This document shows positions 63,601 through 64,000 of a stretch of DNA of 64,000 bases, in pieces. Source of the DNA: Gemmatimonadaceae bacterium (GTDB lineage: Bacteria > Gemmatimonadota > Gemmatimonadetes > Gemmatimonadales > Gemmatimonadaceae); NCBI GenBank assembly GCA_036496605.1, contig DASXKV010000030.1, forward strand, positions 1 to 64,000, in the 5' to 3' direction. A program made the translations under genes and the position numbers. The notes under the pieces were generated by a model, which was not told where the DNA came from, made no database searches, and was given only the letters and a program-made list of their open reading frames with translations. The first letter of the stretch is position 1; every line of letters begins with the position of its first letter.

Positions 63601-63857
63601 CGGATTCGGCGATCACACACTGGGAGCGATACCTATCGACGCCCTACCCTGGGCGCCTCGGGATCGACGGCTCGTATCTCGCGCCGGTGCGCAAACGGCT
63701 CGGCGAGCTATATGAGGCGAAAGGCGACACGCAGCGTGCGGCCACCAACTACCTCGCGTTCGTCGACCTCTGGAAGAATGCGGATCCCGAGGTGCAGCCG
63801 AAGGTCCAGGAGGTGCGCAAGCGACTGGCGCGGCTGAAGGACGTCGCGGGCAAATGA
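60648..63857 (+). CDS. Large membrane Ser/Thr protein kinase with C-terminal TPR region
   Basis: A 1069-residue kinase. Kinase domain about 28-285 with GGGGMSRVFLA loop, Lys57, catalytic HRD (148-150, VVHRDIKPDN), DFG Asp167 and GTPAYISPEQAAG: all canonical and RD-type. Membrane helices at about 308-333, 337-360 and 405-440. An exported TolB/FlgO-like region follows (LLVADFAARNDTSLSHLVTEAVRTNL, VRAIVTGGLTPLAGG), then TPR repeats from about 600 to 1050 (YRKLGVALSNNG, AALNNLANDLRSL, RRATNYLAFVDLWK). It is a one-component membrane signalling protein; targets unknown. GTG start lies just after a -10 box, so it may be leaderless. Confidence 0.9.
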   Translation: MSTPTSSASMPGAMDWRAQLQRALGSAYTLERELGGGGMSRVFLATETALGRKVVIKVLPADLSAGVNVDRFDREVHLAASLQQAQIVPVLTAGLVDGVPFYTMPFVEGESLRARLARDGALPIPQIINILRDVTRALAYAHDHGVVHRDIKPDNVLLSGGTAVVTDFGIAKAISAARASTNETSLTQLGTSVGTPAYISPEQAAGDPNVDHRADLYSLGCMAYELLAGQPPFAGRTPQRTLAAHLTEMPVDVASLRPDVPPVLASVVMQCLEKDPAARPQSAAEIGSTLDSVTTGSTASMPSLLLSGRGGIRRALLVYVAAFAIVALVAKAAMIALGVPDWVFSGAVILMAAGLPVLLAIAYAHHTTRRVASRTPALTPGGTPPAHGTVTNLALRVSPHLTWRRVFHGGAVAVGAFAAAVIAVMVLRLFGIGPAASLLAAGTLHGRERLLVADFAARNDTSLSHLVTEAVRTNLSESPVVSIMPPSAIGAALVRMQRPSITTVDVALAREIAQREGVRAIVTGGLTPLAGGYVVSIRLVAADSGNELAAFRKTVDSPSQLLDAIDELTRKLRGRIGESLKSVREAPALDQVTTSSLPALRKYAEANRAFDLGSDYAKTATLLREAVSIDSTFAMAYRKLGVALSNNGMPRPQVDSALTRALQYSKRLPEKERYLAIGTYYDIGPGSDRRKASEAFQQVLNIDSTDAAALNNLANDLRSLRQYARAESLYRVIATTPRAPQVSLSNYIGTLFVDGKISQAESVYDELRRRFPTVRAQMYPSFAYQRGQMDSAEGFWRDRRNDPNPLLKLTAIANLANFAVLRGRFREAGEFVKQVRELNAARGIPLRPLDDSIDAAAGAIWFFEQHEQGVRRLDAALARTPLRTLPVEQRPYLSAAIAYANAGRPDKARAVLAEAEADVHDSVYMRLAQPSIHLLLGEIALAEKRPRDAVREFWKSDSLPDGPAGDCAICVEMRIGRAFDLANLPDSAITHWERYLSTPYPGRLGIDGSYLAPVRKRLGELYEAKGDTQRAATNYLAFVDLWKNADPEVQPKVQEVRKRLARLKDVAGK

Positions 63858-63860
63858 CGG

Positions 63861-63978
63861 AGAGGGCTAGAGGGTAGAGGGTAGAGGGTAGAGGGTAGAG
63901 GGTTGAGTGCAAAACCTCCCCACCCTCTGCCCTCTGCCCTCCGCCCTCTGCCCTTAACCCTCTACCCTCTACCCCTCT
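63861..63978. repeat. TAGAGGG heptamer array with C-rich complement
   Basis: Five perfect TAGAGGG heptads (63868-63902) start 10 bases after the kinase stop. About 20 bases later seven CCCTCTG/CCCTCTA-type heptads (63923-63971) follow. The G-rich part satisfies the three-tetrad G-quadruplex pattern (GGG with four-base loops), and the two arms can pair into a long hairpin. Confidence 0.95.
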
Positions 63979-64000
63979 CTCCTAGGCTGTGCCACTCTGC

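Overview
The window looks like chromosomal DNA of a member of the Gemmatimonadota. The basis is high GC, many orphan MacB/FtsX-type permeases without ATPases, a SusC/SusD pair, Ser/Thr kinases carrying TPR or TolB/FlgO-like C-termini, a TIGR02999-type ECF sigma factor, the coproporphyrin-route decarboxylase HemQ, and several secreted M28/M20/M1-like hydrolases. This is inferred from gene content; no rRNA, tRNA, phage, transposase or CRISPR was seen.

Layout. 0-2.5 kb: end of a cytochrome oxidase operon (subunit IV, ctaB, two small membrane proteins) facing hemQ. 2.6-7.5 kb: DoxX-like protein, a repeat-bearing gap, small signalling-like proteins, PAP2 phosphatase, S23/Avd-like four-helix protein. 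7.6-10 kb: aminotransferase and two orphan antitoxin-like genes. 10-14.7 kb: three secreted metallohydrolases (M28, M28, M20). 14.8-18 kb: HGSNAT-like membrane protein and a LytS/LytR two-component pair. 18-26 kb: orphan permeases, Crp/Fnr regulator, M48 protease, PadR with a clear operator. 26-32 kb: nitroreductase, L,D-transpeptidase-like lipoprotein, SusD, SusC. 32-44 kb: M1-like peptidase, three tandem paralogues of unknown function, esterase, M28 peptidase plus BNR-repeat protein. 44-53.4 kb: an amino-acid uptake and processing cluster on the minus strand (aapP-gntR; aminotransferase, AspA/AstE-like deacylase, TTC38-like protein, metC-like lyase, aapJ, aapQ, aapM). 53.6-63.9 kb: amidohydrolase, GNAT, ECF sigma plus coupled kinase, orphan permease, large kinase-TPR protein.

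How it may work together. A near-palindrome related to TTGTCCGTAC lies 5' of susCD, the M1-like peptidase, the M28/BNR operon and the aminotransferase-aap operon. A HutC-type GntR regulator is encoded next to the last of these. I infer a peptide/amino-acid scavenging regulon: extracellular peptidases, TonB-dependent import, an Aap-type ABC transporter, and PLP enzymes and deacylases inside the cell.

Two DNA-level signals run through the window. (1) The non-palindromic octamer GCCTAACG/CGTTAGGC occurs about 40 times exactly, and about 51 times with one end mismatch, on both strands and in different reading frames. This density resembles DNA uptake sequences. (2) Long G-rich heptanucleotide tandem repeats, usually followed by their C-rich complement, sit directly after stop codons. 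Sequences differ between loci but the 7-nt period is shared.
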